The notes below the pieces were generated by a model that did no database searches, was not told where the DNA came from, and saw only the letters and a list, made by a program, of their open reading frames with translations. From JANQLU01 sp964434955 (lineage in GTDB: Bacteria; Planctomycetota; Planctomycetia; Pirellulales; Pirellulaceae): a stretch of 61,555 bases of DNA. The stretch covers positions 1 through 61,555 of the forward strand of contig CAYSXI010000010.1 in assembly GCA_964434955.1 (NCBI GenBank), in the 5' to 3' direction. This document shows positions 16,837-26,415 of the stretch, one piece after another. Position 1 is the first letter of the stretch, and each line of letters starts with the position of its first letter. The translations under genes were made by a program, and so were the position numbers.

Positions 16837-19482
16837 ATGGATCCAAGCCAAAACACCGACACCGAAGGAAGTCGCGATCTGATCGACCTTCTGGCAGAGG
16901 ATTTTGTCAGTCGATTGCAATTGGGCGAGTCGCCGACGGTGGCGGAGTATATCGAAAAGCATCCCGAACTTGAGTCTGAAATTCGAGACGTTTTTCCCGC
17001 TCTGCAAATGATGGAGCAAGCGCGCCCGAATGATGACACGATGGCAGCGACGCGGCCTCGAAATCTGAAATCGAAGGAACGGATTGGCGACTACGAGATC
17101 ATTCGCAAAATTGGTCAAGGTGGAATGGGGGTCGTTTATCAGGCTCGCCAACAGTCGTTGAATCGCAGGGTCGCTTTGAAAATCCTGCCGCCCAATGTTT
17201 CCAGCGATGAAGTCTTTATCGAACGCTTCAGGCGAGAAGCTCAGGCAGCCGCCAAACTGCATCACACCAATATTGTTCCGGTGTTCGAAGTTGGGCAGGA
17301 CGGCGACACTATTTATTACGCGATGCAGTTCATCGATGGGCGTCCACTCGATCAAATTCAAAAAGAGGTCATCAAATTAAACGAGCAGGAGCCATCGGAA
17401 GCTGGCAAGAGCTCGATCTCCGAGTTGATTGCCGGGAGCGCCAGCACGTCCACCGGTTCGCAGACACAGCTTCATTATTTCAAAGCCATCGCCGGACTCG
17501 GGGCATGCGTCGCAGATGCGCTCGGATTCGCCCACGAGCGGTCCATTATTCATCGCGACGTAAAACCCTCAAATTTGTTGCTGGACAATCAAGGCGTGAT
17601 TTGGCTCGCCGACTTTGGATTGGCGAAAACGGGCGACAGCGATTTGACGGAGACCGGAGACTTTCTCGGAACAGCGCGGTACATGTCGCCCGAGCGATTC
17701 AAAGGGCAGGGCGATCATCGAGGGGATATCTATGGCCTCGGAGTGACGCTTTACGAACTGGTCGCCTTGCGGCGGGCTTTTACGGCCGACGATCGTTTCA
17801 ACTTGATCGAACAAATCGCGAATCAGGAGCCGACCCGACCCAGCGAGATCAATCGAAAAATTCCACTGGATCTGGAGACGATCATTCTGAAGTCCATGGA
17901 CAAGGATCCACGGCGGCGATACCAGAATGCACTGGAAATGGCCGACGATCTCAGACGCTTCGTCGACGACCAGCCGATTCGAGCGCGGCGCGCGACTTTC
18001 GTGGAGCGCGCCCTGCGTTGGACAAGAAAACACAAAGCCCAGACGGCAGCCATGCTGTCGATGGTTGTGGCGATTGCTGCCCTCGTCATCGGAACGATTT
18101 CTACGTTGCAGCAGCGGAACATTGCGATTGAAAACGAATCGTTGGCCAAGCGCAACGAGAAACTTGCCAGGAAGAATGAAGGCCTGGCCAAGAAGGAAGC
18201 AATTCGCGCGGACAAGGCCGCCGGGAAGGCGAGAGACTCATTGAAGGTAACGGTGGCCGCATTGACCGACCTGGTCGATTCCGTTGTCAAGGAAATGCGA
18301 AATCGCCCTGACCTGATTTCCCTGAAGATGAAGATCTTGGCAAATGCCAAGGCGAAGTTGATCCAGGTAACCGAGCTGGCCGACGATTCGCCCGAAGTGA
18401 TCTCGCTAAAAATTCGCGCCTTCAATGCGGTCGGTCAGTTGAGCTATGAGATCGGCGAGTACAAGGAATGCAAAAGCAATTATGAGAATGCTCTTCAGTT
18501 GGCTTCCGGGTTGGATTCGGCGGCCGACTATCAGGACGATCTTTTCCAGGCGCGCTCGGATATCTTTTCCGGCTTGGCGGCAATGGCCTTTGAAAAACAC
18601 GATCAAGAAAATGCACGAGCGCTTTACCAGAAGGCATTCGACAACAACCGAGATTGGGTCGCTGCCAGCCCGGACAACTTGAAGGCCCAAATGGACTATG
18701 CCCAAAGCGCGGATGATCTGGCGGATACGTATGTGCTTTTGAATGAACGAAATTGGGGGCGCGCCGGCGAACTTCATTCAACCGCGTTTGATATTCGAAT
18801 CAAACTTCGTGAGAAGCACCCGGAGTTCTATGACCTGGAATACGCAATCGCCAATTCGCACATGAAGCTCGGAGATATGGAATATGGGCAGGCGAGCAAC
18901 CGTGAGTTGAAAGATGACGTCAGGGAAAGGTACAACGAAAACGCCAATCGAAAGTTCAAGGAGGCTCTGAAGGTCTGTGAGGCGATCGTCAAATCCAATC
19001 CGGGCGAGATGCGCGGCGTGCGACTGCTGGCCGCCATGCACGAACGAGTCGCCGATACCATCCGCGGGCCCGACGCGCAAACCCACTACATGCAATCCAT
19101 ACGAATCAAGGAAAAGCTCTCACCGATGTTGGGGATGGATCGGAATTTTCAAAGGGATTTGGCAATTTCGTGGGGGCGTGCTGCCCTTTACTATCACCAA
19201 ATTGATGATTCAAAAACGGCCAATGAATACCTCAGCAAGTGTCTCAGTATTCTTCGCGAAACCATCAAGCGAATCCCGGACGATGGTGGCCTTCGAGTTG
19301 ATGAAATGGTGACTCTCTACCAAATCGGCAGCATCAATCGAGGCGACAAACAACTCAATGCATTTCGTGAAGCAGTTGCAATCGGCGACCAGCTTGTCAA
19401 AGAAAAACGAATTCCGCCAGACTACGGACTCTACAAAGCGATCCAGGCAAAGCTCAAAGAGCTGGTGAAAGAAGACAAGTAA
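16837..19482 (+). CDS. Membrane Ser/Thr protein kinase with coiled coil and TPR-like tail
   Basis: 881 residues. The N-terminal 70 residues (DLLAEDFVSRLQLGESP, EYIEKHPELESEIRDVFPAL) form the helical head common to planctomycete kinases and have no zinc motif. The kinase domain spans about 83-380 with GQGGMGVVYQA, VALKIL, IIHRDVKPSNLLL and ADFGLAKT. An insert of about 45 polar residues sits near residue 180-220, before the alpha-D to alpha-E region. Residues about 404-423 are a membrane helix (AAMLSMVVAIAALVIGTIST), followed by a charged coiled coil of repeated NE-LAKRNEKLARKNEGL type to about 475, and an outer TPR-like region to the end. It lies 158 bp after the first kinase and may belong to the same sigma-led unit. 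Confidence 0.92.
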   Translation: MDPSQNTDTEGSRDLIDLLAEDFVSRLQLGESPTVAEYIEKHPELESEIRDVFPALQMMEQARPNDDTMAATRPRNLKSKERIGDYEIIRKIGQGGMGVVYQARQQSLNRRVALKILPPNVSSDEVFIERFRREAQAAAKLHHTNIVPVFEVGQDGDTIYYAMQFIDGRPLDQIQKEVIKLNEQEPSEAGKSSISELIAGSASTSTGSQTQLHYFKAIAGLGACVADALGFAHERSIIHRDVKPSNLLLDNQGVIWLADFGLAKTGDSDLTETGDFLGTARYMSPERFKGQGDHRGDIYGLGVTLYELVALRRAFTADDRFNLIEQIANQEPTRPSEINRKIPLDLETIILKSMDKDPRRRYQNALEMADDLRRFVDDQPIRARRATFVERALRWTRKHKAQTAAMLSMVVAIAALVIGTISTLQQRNIAIENESLAKRNEKLARKNEGLAKKEAIRADKAAGKARDSLKVTVAALTDLVDSVVKEMRNRPDLISLKMKILANAKAKLIQVTELADDSPEVISLKIRAFNAVGQLSYEIGEYKECKSNYENALQLASGLDSAADYQDDLFQARSDIFSGLAAMAFEKHDQENARALYQKAFDNNRDWVAASPDNLKAQMDYAQSADDLADTYVLLNERNWGRAGELHSTAFDIRIKLREKHPEFYDLEYAIANSHMKLGDMEYGQASNRELKDDVRERYNENANRKFKEALKVCEAIVKSNPGEMRGVRLLAAMHERVADTIRGPDAQTHYMQSIRIKEKLSPMLGMDRNFQRDLAISWGRAALYYHQIDDSKTANEYLSKCLSILRETIKRIPDDGGLRVDEMVTLYQIGSINRGDKQLNAFREAVAIGDQLVKEKRIPPDYGLYKAIQAKLKELVKEDK

Positions 19483-19516
19483 GCTCCAAGCCTACTCGGC
19501 TGACGCCGTCCGGCCT

Positions 19517-20458
19517 CTAATCCGTTGGTTGACCGACGATGACGGAGAATGACGTTCCGCCTTTCGGGATCGACTTGTAAGTCCAGCGGTATTTGTCGGT
19601 TTGTGAAAATTGTGAAAGCAGTTTTTGAAAGTCGCTTTCTCCGTAGGCACGCCCCGCGGAAACGGCGCCATCCCAGGCAAAGCAAAGTGGAACCAAGGGT
19701 ATCAGGAAAGTAAACACGGCTCGCCCAATCGTCATGGGGCGAGCAAACAATGCCACAAAAAACGCGAAGAAAAAGTTGGGGATCAGAGCGACCCACCAAA
19801 GCCCGTTCGGCGGCTTTTTTCCATCGGTCAGTTCAAATATCACAATCGCCTAATGATTGTCTTGCGCGTCCTTCAAAATGGCCGAAGCAACTTTTGGCGG
19901 CATGTGGTGAAAACTGCAAACCATGGTGCGAATGACCAGCGAGCCCTTTAAATCGGCTTTCTCAGTCTCAATTTCCCCGATGCGAGGTCTATCGGAGCCA
20001 TGCTCATCGGAGCCATGTTCCGCGGAGCCAAGCGCCACCCGTGAGTCGACTTGGCTGGCATCGATTGGTGTCCGGCAGTAGTGGAGGTTGGGTGTTTCGT
20101 GAAACCGTTCGACAGCGCTTTGGTTGGGGTACAGATCCGTTAAGGCAACTTGGTATTGGCGGCCGATATCACTCGGGCTCGTATTCACGTTGCTGTCGCC
20201 GGAAGGACCGCCGGCTGCAGAGTTCAACTCCTGAAGCACCTCAGGCATGGGGCCGCCGGCCCCCGAGCATAAATCGATGACCGCGACATTTTTGATGTCT
20301 TTCGTCGTCGCAATCGACCGGATTTCGTCGGCAACAACCTGGGCAACACCAAACCACCGATGGAGCACAACAATCATCGACGTCATCATGTCGCGAAGCC
20401 ATGACGGGCAGTAGGATTGGTCTTCAATTTCAAAAAGGTGGATTCGGCGAAGCTTCAT
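19517..20458 (-). pseudogene. Class I SAM methyltransferase with C-terminal membrane part, broken by one in-frame amber codon
   Basis: The reading frame from the ATG at 20458 runs through a Rossmann methyltransferase domain (KLRRIHLFEIEDQSYCPSW, SAM motif VIDLCSGAGGPMPEV, later LVIRTMVCSFHHMPPKVAS) to a TAG at 19852-19850. It then continues in the same frame with AIVIFELTDG, membrane segments (WWVALIPNFFFAFFVALF, FTFLIPLVPLCFAWDGAVSA) and a conserved-looking end. I know this two-part architecture, methyltransferase plus two membrane helices, from intact relatives, so both pieces belong to one gene of about 313 codons. It may be a recent nonsense mutation, an assembly error, or readthrough. 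The start follows the Wzz-like gene by 44 nt. Target of methylation unknown. Confidence 0.75.
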
Positions 20459-20501
20459 GGCACGGATTACTTGAGAGAATCCATATTGTTTGATGCGGTT
20501 A

Positions 20502-21911
20502 CTATGAGGCGCGGGGAACACGGACAAAAACAATCGCGCCGATCACCAGAACTGAAACGAAAAATCCGATCGTCGCCCCAAAGAACATATCGTAACCGAT
20601 AAAGCGTTTCGTTTTTTCCGAATACAAGCCATACATTCGGAACTGTCGTTTCGCGCTGCTGTAGGATCGCGTCGTTGCGTTGACTTTCTCGATCTTCTGT
20701 TTGATTGCGTCCATCTCGGACTTGGAATTTGCGTGTTTCCGCTTCACTGCGCTTACCAGTTCTTGATGCTTGGGTAGAGATTCGTCTGAGTAGAGTAAGT
20801 TCACTCGATCGCGGATGACCGCGTCAAGTTCATCCAATACGTCATGAACCGTAATTGGGTCCTGGCCCGGCAAATCCTTCTTCGGATCGTCCTCCAATTC
20901 CTTGATGGACCGATTGATCTTCAAAAGAAGAGGCGATTGATTCCCGTGGAGCGCCACTGATCGCCGGCGAACGTATTCCAGATGTCGTTTGCCAAGCTTC
21001 GGAGAGTAATAGTTCTCTGCGTGGTCGGGTATTTCGATATAAAGTTTTTTGAGAAGCGTTACGATAAAACCAAGTCCGGATGGATCCTGTGACCGACGCA
21101 TGGATTTGATTCGTTGGCTGATACGATCCAACTGGGAGATTTGCCTCGTCTTCCATAGCCTCCAGTAATGCTCTTCGGGTCGGATTTGGCTACTCGGGTC
21201 CGGTCGGTTCTTTTCGCTGATGCATAGCTGGTCGCGCAGTTCCGACTCGGCTTTCTTGATTTCCGACATGACCCGATAACGTTCCCTCTCCAGCAGGCTG
21301 AGACGTTCCCGACTTTTGTCTGCGGCTTCCTTTGCTTCATCGAGTCGATAATCTTTGGCCAGCTGTTCTTCGTAGCAAAGCCCAATCGATTCGATAAAAG
21401 CCTCGGCCGATTCACGCGAGTTGCTCTTGGTTTGCAGCAGCCAGGTGTCGTTGTAATTCTTGTATCGACCGGCTTTCATGTTTCTGGCGACGAGCTTTTG
21501 CTGACGAACGGTCAAAGGCTGCTCGTTCTTTTCAAGTCGATCGATCGCTTGATCCACGAGTTCCTGCTTGATCATTTCCTTGGAGTGGTCGATCTCGGGA
21601 AGTTCGAAGCCGACAAGGTTTTGCTCCTGGACACGCAATTTGACTGCACCAACGTATCGGGTCTCCAGCAAAAGCGTATGGTTCACGGCACCTGCGAAGG
21701 CGCCGAAACACATCGCAATAAAGATACCAACCAGTGAAAACAAAATCAGAAAGATTGTCGGATTCGCTTTGACGAACCCTGGGAGGGATCTTGGCGAACT
21801 GGATTGAGAATCTTCTGTGCTGGCTTGGTTGGGTTCTGCCACGAAACAAACAAGGTCCTGAGCGATGGGGAACGCGTGAAATGAATCAATTGCCGAATCG
21901 AAATCATACAA
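20502..21911 (-). CDS. Wzz-like coiled-coil membrane protein
   Basis: Up to 469 residues; the first codon at 21911 is TTG and a GTG at 21842 is an alternative. One membrane helix at about 52-75 (IFLILFSLVGIFIAMCFGAF) and another at about 438-462 (MFFGATIGFFVSVLVIGAIV) enclose some 360 mostly helical, highly charged residues with coiled-coil character (KSRERLSLLERERYRVM, SEMDAIKQKIEKVNATTR). This is the topology of polysaccharide co-polymerases such as Wzz. No tyrosine-kinase domain is fused and no glycan-synthesis genes are in the window. The frame ends 44 nt before the methyltransferase start, so the two are probably co-transcribed. It diverges from the BNR-repeat gene. Confidence 0.65.
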   Translation of the reverse strand: MYDFDSAIDSFHAFPIAQDLVCFVAEPNQASTEDSQSSSPRSLPGFVKANPTIFLILFSLVGIFIAMCFGAFAGAVNHTLLLETRYVGAVKLRVQEQNLVGFELPEIDHSKEMIKQELVDQAIDRLEKNEQPLTVRQQKLVARNMKAGRYKNYNDTWLLQTKSNSRESAEAFIESIGLCYEEQLAKDYRLDEAKEAADKSRERLSLLERERYRVMSEIKKAESELRDQLCISEKNRPDPSSQIRPEEHYWRLWKTRQISQLDRISQRIKSMRRSQDPSGLGFIVTLLKKLYIEIPDHAENYYSPKLGKRHLEYVRRRSVALHGNQSPLLLKINRSIKELEDDPKKDLPGQDPITVHDVLDELDAVIRDRVNLLYSDESLPKHQELVSAVKRKHANSKSEMDAIKQKIEKVNATTRSYSSAKRQFRMYGLYSEKTKRFIGYDMFFGATIGFFVSVLVIGAIVFVRVPRAS

Positions 21912-22074
21912 TGATTCGTTGGCAACCGTCGAATCTTGCGAAGCGAGTCAAAAATTCTTTGCTTCACGGAGCGCCGGTTTCCGCCCTGTCGGCCTCGCCG
22001 GTTTGACGGCCCGCTCGCTCTGAATCAAACTCGGCTAAGTCATTTTGGAATCTCGCAAACACGACGAGTTGGTT

Positions 22075-24327
22075 ATGAATCAGAAACCGTGGAACATTTG
22101 TGCTCTGGTTTGCCTTTTCCTGTTGTCAAACAATTCCCTGGCGGTTGGACAAACTCCGAGAATTGGCGCAGCGAAAAGGCTGGAAGCCTGGAAAATCCAC
22201 CAGGAGATGGCTCGCAATTCCATGTTCAAGGAATTGGCTTGGCAAGCGATGGGACCCAAATTCGCTGGCGGCCGAATCGAAGCCATCGATGCCCCGCGAG
22301 GCGACTTGGCGACGATTTACGTTGGCGTCGGCGCCGGCGGAGTTTGGAAAACCAGGAATGGCGGGCTTACCTGGAAGCCGGTTTTTGAACAGGAATCTAC
22401 CTATTCAATTGGCGATATCACGATTGCACCGAGTGAACCGGAGACGATTTGGGTCGGAACCGGCGAATGTCATCTTTCTCGAAGCTCGTACCCGGGCAAC
22501 GGTGTCTACAAGTCGGAGGACGGCGGCGCGACCTGGAAGCCGATGGGGTTGACCGAGAGCGCCCACATCGGAAAGATCGTTATCGATCCCGACAATCCGG
22601 AACTGGTTTACGTGGCGGCGATGGGCAGGCTAAGGTCCGGAGGCCAGCGCGGCGTTTTCAAAACAACCGACGGTGGCAAGACATTTCGCCGTGTGCTTTT
22701 CGAAAACGACCGAGTGGCTTTCGTTGATTTGGTGATTGATCCCAATAACCCCAAGCGGATCTATGCATCGTCATGGGATCGGAGCAGCGGGGGAAAGAGC
22801 GCTGTCTACCGAAGCAATGATCGCGGGGAAACCTGGAAACGCTTGGGCGGTGGGCTGCTCGAGAAGAATGTCGATCGGGTCGCGATTGACGTCGCGAGTT
22901 CAAAAAAAGGAGTGGTCTATGCGTTGATGGCGGATCGCTCTTCACCCAATCTCGCCAAACGTCGCAACGCATCAATCCTGTTTCGCTCCGACGACCATGG
23001 CGAAACCTGGAAACGAACTTGCAAGGACTATGTTCCAACCTATGTCGGTTGGGACTTCTGTGATCTACGCGTGGCTCCCGACGATGAGAATCGCGTTTAC
23101 GTCGGAGGACTTCGACTCATTGTGTCGGAGGATGGCGGAAAAACCTTTCAAGGCGAAGGCGGCTTCGCCATCAACAATAAGAAGGACGAGGTTTTCCGTC
23201 TTCATTCGCATCGCGGAATCGGAATGCACCTGGACGTGCATGACATCTGGATTGATCCGGAAAACCCGGAGCGAGTATTTCTTGGGAACGATGGCGGGCT
23301 CTACGTTTCACTGGATCGCGCGACGACCTGGTTGCATCTGAACAGTCTACCCATCACCGAATTTTACAAGATCCATCTCGACAATCAGAGGCCGTTTCGA
23401 ATCTGGGGCGGAACGCAAGACAATGCTTCGTTTGTGGGACCGGTGACAGCTCGACTTACCGACGGCTTGGACGATCGATGGCAGCAGGTTTTCCTGGATC
23501 CCTGGACCGGCGGCGATGGCTTCGCAACTTTTCCCGATCCGAATGATCCCGAGGTAACCTACTACACTCAGCAAAACGGAGCGTTGCGCCGAAGCCGACT
23601 CGGTCGATTGCGTCCAACCAAAGGCATTCAGCCGCGGGCCAGGCGCGGAGAGACACCTTTGCAATTCGCCTGGGATACTCCGTTTTTTGCGTCCACTCAT
23701 GAGGGGCCGACGATTCTGTATGCAGCAGCGCAACGAGTTTTTCGATCAAAAGATCGTGGTGATTCGTGGGAGGCCATCAGCGGAGATTTGACTCGCCAAG
23801 CGTTATTGGCACTTGCGGAATCGCCACTCGACGCCAAGCGTTTGGTTGCGGGCGGAAACGGAGGTCAAGTTTTCATGACGAAAGACGGCGGAAAAAGTTG
23901 GCAAGCGGCAGGAAACGGTTTGCCACGGAAAACGATTCGAGACGTGGTCGCCTCGACCCATGACCCGAACCGCATTTACGTGGTCCTCTCGGGCAAAACG
24001 GAATCGGATTCCAGCTCTTATGTTTTCGTCTCCAACGATTTTGGAAAAAGCTGGAAAAGTATCGCGACGAACTTGCCCCATGAATCGGTTAATGCAATCG
24101 CGGAAGACGCCAAGAACAAAGAGCTGCTTTTTGTCGGGACCGATTTGGGAGTTTATGCTTCACTGAATCAAGGGAAGCGTTGGCATTCACTTTGCAACAC
24201 TTTGCCGACGGCGCCCGTCGTCGATATTGCGATTCAACCGCGCGATGGAGTTCTGGTCGCGGCCACACACGGATTGAGTTTGTTCCTTTTGGATATCAAG
24301 CCAATTCGCGAGAAGATCAAAAAATAA
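22075..24327 (+). CDS. Secreted BNR/Asp-box repeat beta-propeller protein (sortilin/VPS10-like)
   Basis: About 750 residues from the ATG at 22075, which begins a signal peptide (MNQKPWNICALVCLFLLSNN). The body contains about eleven Asp-box repeats of the S-x-D-x-G-x-T-W kind, e.g. WKTRNGGLTWKPV, YKSEDGGATWKPM, FKTTDGGKTFRRV, FRSKDRGDSWEAI, MTKDGGKSWQAAG and FVSNDFGKSWKSI, alternating with hydrophobic strands such as TIYVGVGAGGVW. These build one or two seven- to ten-bladed propellers, as in sortilin, sialidases and xyloglucanases. No clear catalytic pair is visible, so binding or structure is as likely as hydrolysis. A convergent terminator hairpin follows directly. Confidence 0.88.
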   Translation: MNQKPWNICALVCLFLLSNNSLAVGQTPRIGAAKRLEAWKIHQEMARNSMFKELAWQAMGPKFAGGRIEAIDAPRGDLATIYVGVGAGGVWKTRNGGLTWKPVFEQESTYSIGDITIAPSEPETIWVGTGECHLSRSSYPGNGVYKSEDGGATWKPMGLTESAHIGKIVIDPDNPELVYVAAMGRLRSGGQRGVFKTTDGGKTFRRVLFENDRVAFVDLVIDPNNPKRIYASSWDRSSGGKSAVYRSNDRGETWKRLGGGLLEKNVDRVAIDVASSKKGVVYALMADRSSPNLAKRRNASILFRSDDHGETWKRTCKDYVPTYVGWDFCDLRVAPDDENRVYVGGLRLIVSEDGGKTFQGEGGFAINNKKDEVFRLHSHRGIGMHLDVHDIWIDPENPERVFLGNDGGLYVSLDRATTWLHLNSLPITEFYKIHLDNQRPFRIWGGTQDNASFVGPVTARLTDGLDDRWQQVFLDPWTGGDGFATFPDPNDPEVTYYTQQNGALRRSRLGRLRPTKGIQPRARRGETPLQFAWDTPFFASTHEGPTILYAAAQRVFRSKDRGDSWEAISGDLTRQALLALAESPLDAKRLVAGGNGGQVFMTKDGGKSWQAAGNGLPRKTIRDVVASTHDPNRIYVVLSGKTESDSSSYVFVSNDFGKSWKSIATNLPHESVNAIAEDAKNKELLFVGTDLGVYASLNQGKRWHSLCNTLPTAPVVDIAIQPRDGVLVAATHGLSLFLLDIKPIREKIKK

Positions 24328-24349
24328 GCCGGTCGATGGCGACCGGCTT
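24326..24349. terminator. Terminator hairpin between convergent genes
   Basis: AAGCCGGTCG / CGACCGGCTT form a perfect 10-bp stem with an ATGG loop. It overlaps the stop codon of the BNR gene (24325-24327) and ends 9 nt before the convergent PEP-CTERM gene. The T tract after it is short (TTCT), so efficiency on the + strand is uncertain; on the - strand As follow the AAAATAA side, giving TTATTTT. Confidence 0.7.
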
Positions 24350-24358
24350 CTCGCATTG

Positions 24359-25039
24359 CTACGAAACGCGTGCGTGTTTTCTTCTTCGCAAGAAGAAGGC
24401 GGAGCAAAGCATTAACGCGGCAATCGCGGTTGTGGAGCCCGGTTCGGGCACGGCGGACAAGGTGGACAGTGAATGTTGGCATTGCGTGCAACCATCCGGT
24501 GGGTTGGAAATGAAGAATCGACCGCCGGCATGCGTTGCGTTCTCCAATGAGGGCAGTGAATTCAGGTTTTCATCACTGAGCAAATCCGAACTGGCGCCCA
24601 TGCTGTTTTGCAAGTCCAACTGGAAGAAATTCAAGTCCAATCCGCCGGGCAGGATGCCAGGCGCGGTTCCATACAAAGTCGCGATATAACGATCGCCGAA
24701 TGATGTATTGTCGCCCATCGCGATCGTTCCGTAGTTCCCTGAAATGTCGAAGGGTGACACGACACTCGAGTCCACCGAAAGTTCCCAGCTGGTACCGACA
24801 AGGGCAGGAGAGATCGTGAGCGCCTGAATGTTCAGCGTTGAATCAGGATGCGAAGAAGGCGCCACCGTTGGATCAAATGTGTAGCTTCCGGCATAGCTGT
24901 CGCCACTGGCAAACATCACAGAATTGGAATTGAACGTGCCCGAAAAATAAAACGTGAGCAAGTCGGCTTTTGCGGGGCTCGCGGCAAGGAAAAGCAACAC
25001 GGAGGCGCAACAACAAGTCGCAAATCGAAGGCGGATCAT
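24359..25039 (-). CDS. PEP-CTERM sorted secreted protein
   Basis: 226 residues from the ATG at 25039, which has a GGAG site 6 nt upstream. A signal peptide with an unusual Cys cluster (MIRLRFATCCCASVLLFLAA, cleavage near SPAKA) is followed by a beta-rich domain (LLTFYFSGTFNSNSVMF, YAGSYTFDPTV). Near the end a Cys pair appears (DGCTQCQH), then the sorting signal VPEPGSTTAIAALMLC with the basic stop FFLRRRKHARVS. This makes it an exosortase substrate anchored briefly in the membrane and then released to the outside. No enzyme motif is visible. It lies between the terminator at 24349 and a serine hydrolase on the same strand. Confidence 0.88.
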   Translation of the reverse strand: MIRLRFATCCCASVLLFLAASPAKADLLTFYFSGTFNSNSVMFASGDSYAGSYTFDPTVAPSSHPDSTLNIQALTISPALVGTSWELSVDSSVVSPFDISGNYGTIAMGDNTSFGDRYIATLYGTAPGILPGGLDLNFFQLDLQNSMGASSDLLSDENLNSLPSLENATHAGGRFFISNPPDGCTQCQHSLSTLSAVPEPGSTTAIAALMLCSAFFLRRRKHARVS

Positions 25040-25185
25040 CAAATTCTCCAAAACACCAAAACTCAAGGAGGGCTCGTGCCCAGCCTTTCATTTGCGTTTG
25101 GAGGTCGGCAAGCGACAGAAAATCGAGGATTCTCAAATGATTTTTTCAAAGCCCGGAGTTCGCGAGTTCGCGAGGTTGCGGCGCG

Positions 25186-26358
25186 TTAGTTTTTCATCGC
25201 TTCAATGACCTTCGAGACCAGTTGATCCATCACCGCGAAGGCCGGTTGCTTCAACGCTCTCGGGTCGTCCGTGTTGTACATGAAGGCAGCGGCGATTTTG
25301 TGCTCGGGGTAGTAGCCCATTGTGGATGAATAGCCCGGAAATCCGCCATCGTGACCAAGCAATGTTCCGTTTTTTGTCTGACGAATAATAACGCCCAGTC
25401 CATAGCGGGAATTGGCTCCAAGCATGCTCGAGCTGTCGGCCGCATCGTCAGTCAATAACTTGACATAATCGCCTTCAAAAGCGTTTCCAGAAAAGTAAAC
25501 GTGGGCCCACTTTGCCAGGTCGTTGGGGGTACACAAGAATCCTCCGCCGCACCATTCCATCTGAGGATTGATGGCGAACTTGCCGTCCTGGATGACTTTC
25601 TCTGGCATTCCCAACCGTCGAAATACCACGTCGTACCCCTGGATCAAGCCTTTGAGTTCGCGTCGATCGTTGGGAATCGTGTTGGCCAACTTGTTCGGCT
25701 TAAGCAACTGATTGGCGACATAGTCGTAAGCAGAGGTGTTCGCGACTTTCTCCAGGATCAGGCCCAGCAAAATGTAGTTCGTGTCCGAATAGGCCCAGCC
25801 GTCGCCGGCTGCATGGACCGGCTTACGGTCGTAAATGTACTTGAGTTGGTCACCGGGTTTCCATTCCAAATCGGGATCGGCAATCGCATCTTTCCACACT
25901 TGCGGGTTGAATACGTAGCGAGGAATCCCTGACTGGTGCCGCATCAGGTGAGCGATCGTGATGTCTTGATAGTTGGGGATCTTCTCAAACCAATCGCGAT
26001 CGCCAAGATGTTTTGAGACTTTGTCTTCCAGGGCAATCTTTTTCTTGAGGATCATCTCGACGGCCATCGCAGCGAAATAGGTCTTGCCGATACTTGCGGA
26101 CATCATGCGATCGGAGGCCTTGATTTTCGTCTTGGATTCTTTCTCGGCGAATCCAACAACGGCATCGATCGTGGAGCCGTCGGGAAGCACGATGGTTGCG
26201 CTTCCACCGGGAAACTGAGATTTCTCGTAAGCTTCTTCAAGCGATTTTTGAAAAACGTTTGCGAGCTTTTCGTTATCGAGTTTCGGCTTTGGTGCTTGCC
26301 CGGCAAGGAAGTTGACTTGCAGATATGCAAACGACAGAAAAATCCCCAATCGAATCAT
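25186..26358 (-). CDS. Secreted serine hydrolase, class C beta-lactamase family
   Basis: 390 residues with a short signal peptide (MIRLGIFLSFAYLQVNFLAG). The nucleophile motif S-x-x-K is SIGK (Ser89, Lys92 in MSASIGKTYFA). The second motif reads Y-S-D in WAYSDTNYILLG, where many relatives have Y-x-N; the third is H-D-G in LLGHDGGFPGYSS, in place of K-T-G. This combination is typical of the beta-lactamase-related esterases, D-peptidases and transesterases rather than of true beta-lactamases. Length and the block IAHLMRHQSGIPRY agree. The substrate is not predictable. It stands about 150 nt upstream of the PEP-CTERM gene in transcription order. Confidence 0.9.
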   Translation of the reverse strand: MIRLGIFLSFAYLQVNFLAGQAPKPKLDNEKLANVFQKSLEEAYEKSQFPGGSATIVLPDGSTIDAVVGFAEKESKTKIKASDRMMSASIGKTYFAAMAVEMILKKKIALEDKVSKHLGDRDWFEKIPNYQDITIAHLMRHQSGIPRYVFNPQVWKDAIADPDLEWKPGDQLKYIYDRKPVHAAGDGWAYSDTNYILLGLILEKVANTSAYDYVANQLLKPNKLANTIPNDRRELKGLIQGYDVVFRRLGMPEKVIQDGKFAINPQMEWCGGGFLCTPNDLAKWAHVYFSGNAFEGDYVKLLTDDAADSSSMLGANSRYGLGVIIRQTKNGTLLGHDGGFPGYSSTMGYYPEHKIAAAFMYNTDDPRALKQPAFAVMDQLVSKVIEAMKN

Positions 26359-26415
26359 CGTTAATTCCTAGGAAACAGTGGAGTCAAAGTTGCACAGTAA
26401 GACGATCGGCCAGGA

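Noticed and set aside
19850..19852. TAG as a pyrrolysine or selenocysteine-like recoding site
   Set aside because: No SECIS or pylT-like element seen, and this methyltransferase type is not a known recoding family; mutation or error is simpler, so recoding is listed only as a test.
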